Shown: positions 14,011 through 15,230 of the stretch, piece after piece
Layout: the number at the start of each line of letters is the position of its first letter
How positions within the stretch are numbered: the first letter of the stretch is position 1
Assembly: GCA_045810265.1 (NCBI GenBank)
Contig: JBJMWF010000307.1
Location: 1-15,230 of the forward strand
Source of the DNA: Scleromatobacter sp045810265
Lineage (GTDB): Bacteria > Pseudomonadota > Gammaproteobacteria > Burkholderiales > Burkholderiaceae_C
DNA: 15,230 nt
Direction: 5' to 3'
Made by a program: the position numbers and the translations under genes
The notes under the pieces: model-generated
Seen by the model: only the letters and a program-made list of their open reading frames with translations
Databases searched by the model: none
What the model was told of the DNA's origin: nothing

Positions 14011-14909
14011 CACGCGGCTCCGTTCGCCAGGCCGGCCAGCGCGACGGGGCGCAAGGCGCGCACCGCGTCGGCGTCCAGATCGGGCACGCTGCGCGCATCG
14101 GGCACGCCCAGCCGCGTCCAGAGCTCGAACGCGTCGGCGTTGTCGCCGTCCGCATCGGTGCGACGCTGCAACAGCGCCGACTCCTGCTGCAGCGCGGCCA
14201 GCGTCATCGGCCGGCGCACGTCCAGCGCGGCGATCGCTGCCGCGCGGAATGCCGCGGGATCGTCCTCGACGAGCGCGTCGCAATCGCCGGTCAGCCAGCG
14301 ATGCTTGCCGCCGGTCGTGCGCCACACCAGGGCGCGGTCGCGAGAGTCGAACTCGCCGGCGCCGTTCGACGACTCGATCACCTCGGGGCCCGACATCGCG
14401 TGGCGCGCGATGTCGCTCATCACCACCGTGTCGGCGCAGCGCGCGACGATGCCCATGCCGCCGAAGCAGCCGTTGGCGCCGCCGATCAGCATCACGGTGG
14501 CGATTCCGGCGGCGCGCACCTCGAGCAACGCGCGCATCACTTCCGACACCGCAATCAGGCCGGCGTTGGCTTCGTGCAGCCGCACGCCGCCGGACTCGGC
14601 CAGCAGCAGCACGGCATTCGGGCGGTCGCGCAGCGCGCGCCGCAGCAGGCCCACCAGCTTGGCACCGTGAACCTCGCCAACACCGCCGCCCATGAACTCG
14701 CCTTCCTGCGCGGCCACGAAGACGCTTCGGCCGGACAGCGTGGCACGCCCGATCGCGACGCCGTCGTCGAACGCCGCCGGCACGCCCAGCTGCGCCAGAT
14801 GCGGGCTCATCACACGCTCGGACGGCGGCAGCCACTCGTGAAACGAGCCGTGATCCACGATGGCCGCCAGGCGATCGCGCGCCGACATCTCCGCAAAGCT
14901 GGTGCTCAT
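14010..14909 (-). CDS. mdcD: Malonate decarboxylase beta subunit MdcD
   Basis: MdcD (299 aa) is the larger carboxyltransferase-like subunit of the biotin-independent malonate decarboxylase. Typical segments are AARDRL-like ARDRLAAIVDHGSFHEW (10-26), VAAQEGEFMGGGVGEVHGAK (65-84), ESGGVRLHEANAG (105-117) and GGANGCFGGMG (143-153). The last two give the glycine-rich substrate and oxyanion-hole loops of the fold shared with acyl-CoA carboxyltransferases. SDIARHAMSGPEVIES (165-180) is also strongly conserved. The start ATG at 14907-14909 is inside the end of mdcC (ATGA overlap), and the stop shares a base with mdcE. The frame is open 62 codons upstream, but that stretch is mdcC in another frame. 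Confidence 0.95.
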   Translation of the reverse strand: MSTSFAEMSARDRLAAIVDHGSFHEWLPPSERVMSPHLAQLGVPAAFDDGVAIGRATLSGRSVFVAAQEGEFMGGGVGEVHGAKLVGLLRRALRDRPNAVLLLAESGGVRLHEANAGLIAVSEVMRALLEVRAAGIATVMLIGGANGCFGGMGIVARCADTVVMSDIARHAMSGPEVIESSNGAGEFDSRDRALVWRTTGGKHRWLTGDCDALVEDDPAAFRAAAIAALDVRRPMTLAALQQESALLQRRTDADGDNADAFELWTRLGVPDARSVPDLDADAVRALRPVALAGLANGAA

Positions 14910-15217
14910 CGCTGGACTCCCGTGATCGCCGAGATCGCCTGGTCGAGCCGCAGGCTCACGACCGCCGGCGTGGCGCCCATGTCGTGGATGGCCACGGCGA
15001 TGCCGGCGATCGGGTGCCGATCGTGGAAGTCGCGCAACACGGCTTCCCAGACCGCCCCGAAACCGCGGGCGGAGGTATCGACGTCGATACGGCACCCCGT
15101 ACCTGGCGCCGACTCCACCAGCACCTCCAGGTTGCCCGAGGCGACGACGCCCACCAGGGCCGGGGGAAACGGCGCCAGCGCGCGGCCACCGTCGAAGGCG
15201 AAGTGCAGCGTCTCCAT
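14906..15217 (-). CDS. mdcC: Malonate decarboxylase acyl-carrier (delta) subunit MdcC
   Basis: MdcC (103 aa) carries the phosphoribosyl-dephospho-CoA arm to which acetyl and malonyl are bound in turn. It is not related to ordinary phosphopantetheine acyl carrier proteins. The attachment serine is S27 in VGVVASGNLEVLVE (22-35), the family's characteristic segment. RGFGAVWEAVLRDF (51-64) and the AIHDMGATPAVVSLRL block (76-91) are also conserved. The length is normal. The start ATG (15215-15217) has GGTGAG about seven bases upstream, overlapping the probable stop of mdcA. Its end overlaps mdcD by four bases. It is the first complete gene of the operon in this window. Confidence 0.95.
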   Translation of the reverse strand: METLHFAFDGGRALAPFPPALVGVVASGNLEVLVESAPGTGCRIDVDTSARGFGAVWEAVLRDFHDRHPIAGIAVAIHDMGATPAVVSLRLDQAISAITGVQR

Positions 15218-15224
15218 GCCCGTC

Positions 15225-15230
15225 TCACCA
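15225..15230 (-). CDS. mdcA: Probable last codon and stop of mdcA (alpha subunit), partial
   Basis: The minus strand reads TGG TGA at the window edge, seven bases before the mdcC start codon. In known malonate decarboxylase operons of the A-C-D-E-G-B-H type, mdcA, the acetyl-S-ACP:malonate transferase subunit, lies directly before mdcC. The assignment rests on position alone because only one sense codon is visible and its frame cannot be tested. Confidence 0.3.
   Translation of the reverse strand, partial: W

Overview
The window is very GC-rich, with tightly packed genes and a strong G/C bias at third codon positions. It looks like chromosome of a betaproteobacterium of the order Burkholderiales. 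The grounds are a ubiquinone-type Coq7 hydroxylase, a porin-like signal-peptide start, a two-ACT-domain biosynthetic threonine dehydratase and a malonate decarboxylase operon. This assignment is inferred from gene content. No rRNA, tRNA, insertion sequence, CRISPR array or phage gene was seen.

Layout from left to right. The first bases hold the start of a minus-strand gene with a signal peptide, probably an outer-membrane porin. coq7 follows on plus, convergent with an OsmC-family gene on minus, and the two end on a shared hairpin. The next 454 bases carry no protein gene. They hold a cluster of potential RNA structures ending in a strong intrinsic terminator, followed by ilvA on plus. ilvA converges on a Crp/Fnr-like regulator on minus. 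That regulator is divergent from an ABC exporter pair on plus (ATPase and large permease, nearly touching). The permease gene overlaps the end of a LysR-type regulator on minus by 44 bases. The LysR gene is divergent from an NADPH:quinone-oxidoreductase-like gene on plus, with a perfect 14-base palindrome between them. The oxidoreductase stop codon overlaps that of a long AI-2E-family membrane protein on minus, which has an unusual C-terminal cytoplasmic extension.

The right third is the distal part of a malonate decarboxylase operon on minus, read in the order (mdcA off the window) mdcC, mdcD, mdcE, mdcG, mdcB, mdcH. Each gene from mdcC on overlaps the next by one or four bases, so translation is probably coupled. 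MdcC is the acyl-carrier subunit. MdcB and MdcG make and attach its 2'-(5''-triphosphoribosyl)-3'-dephospho-CoA arm. MdcH loads malonate onto the carrier, MdcD and MdcE decarboxylate it, and MdcA (outside) exchanges acetyl for malonyl. No malonate transporter or mdcR regulator is inside the window.

Most of this is ordinary chromosome. The parts worth a second look are the putative structured RNA before ilvA, the AI-2E protein with a degenerate cobalamin-binding-like tail, and the Crp-like regulator next to the uncharacterised ABC exporter. I did not find a convincing wholly new system.
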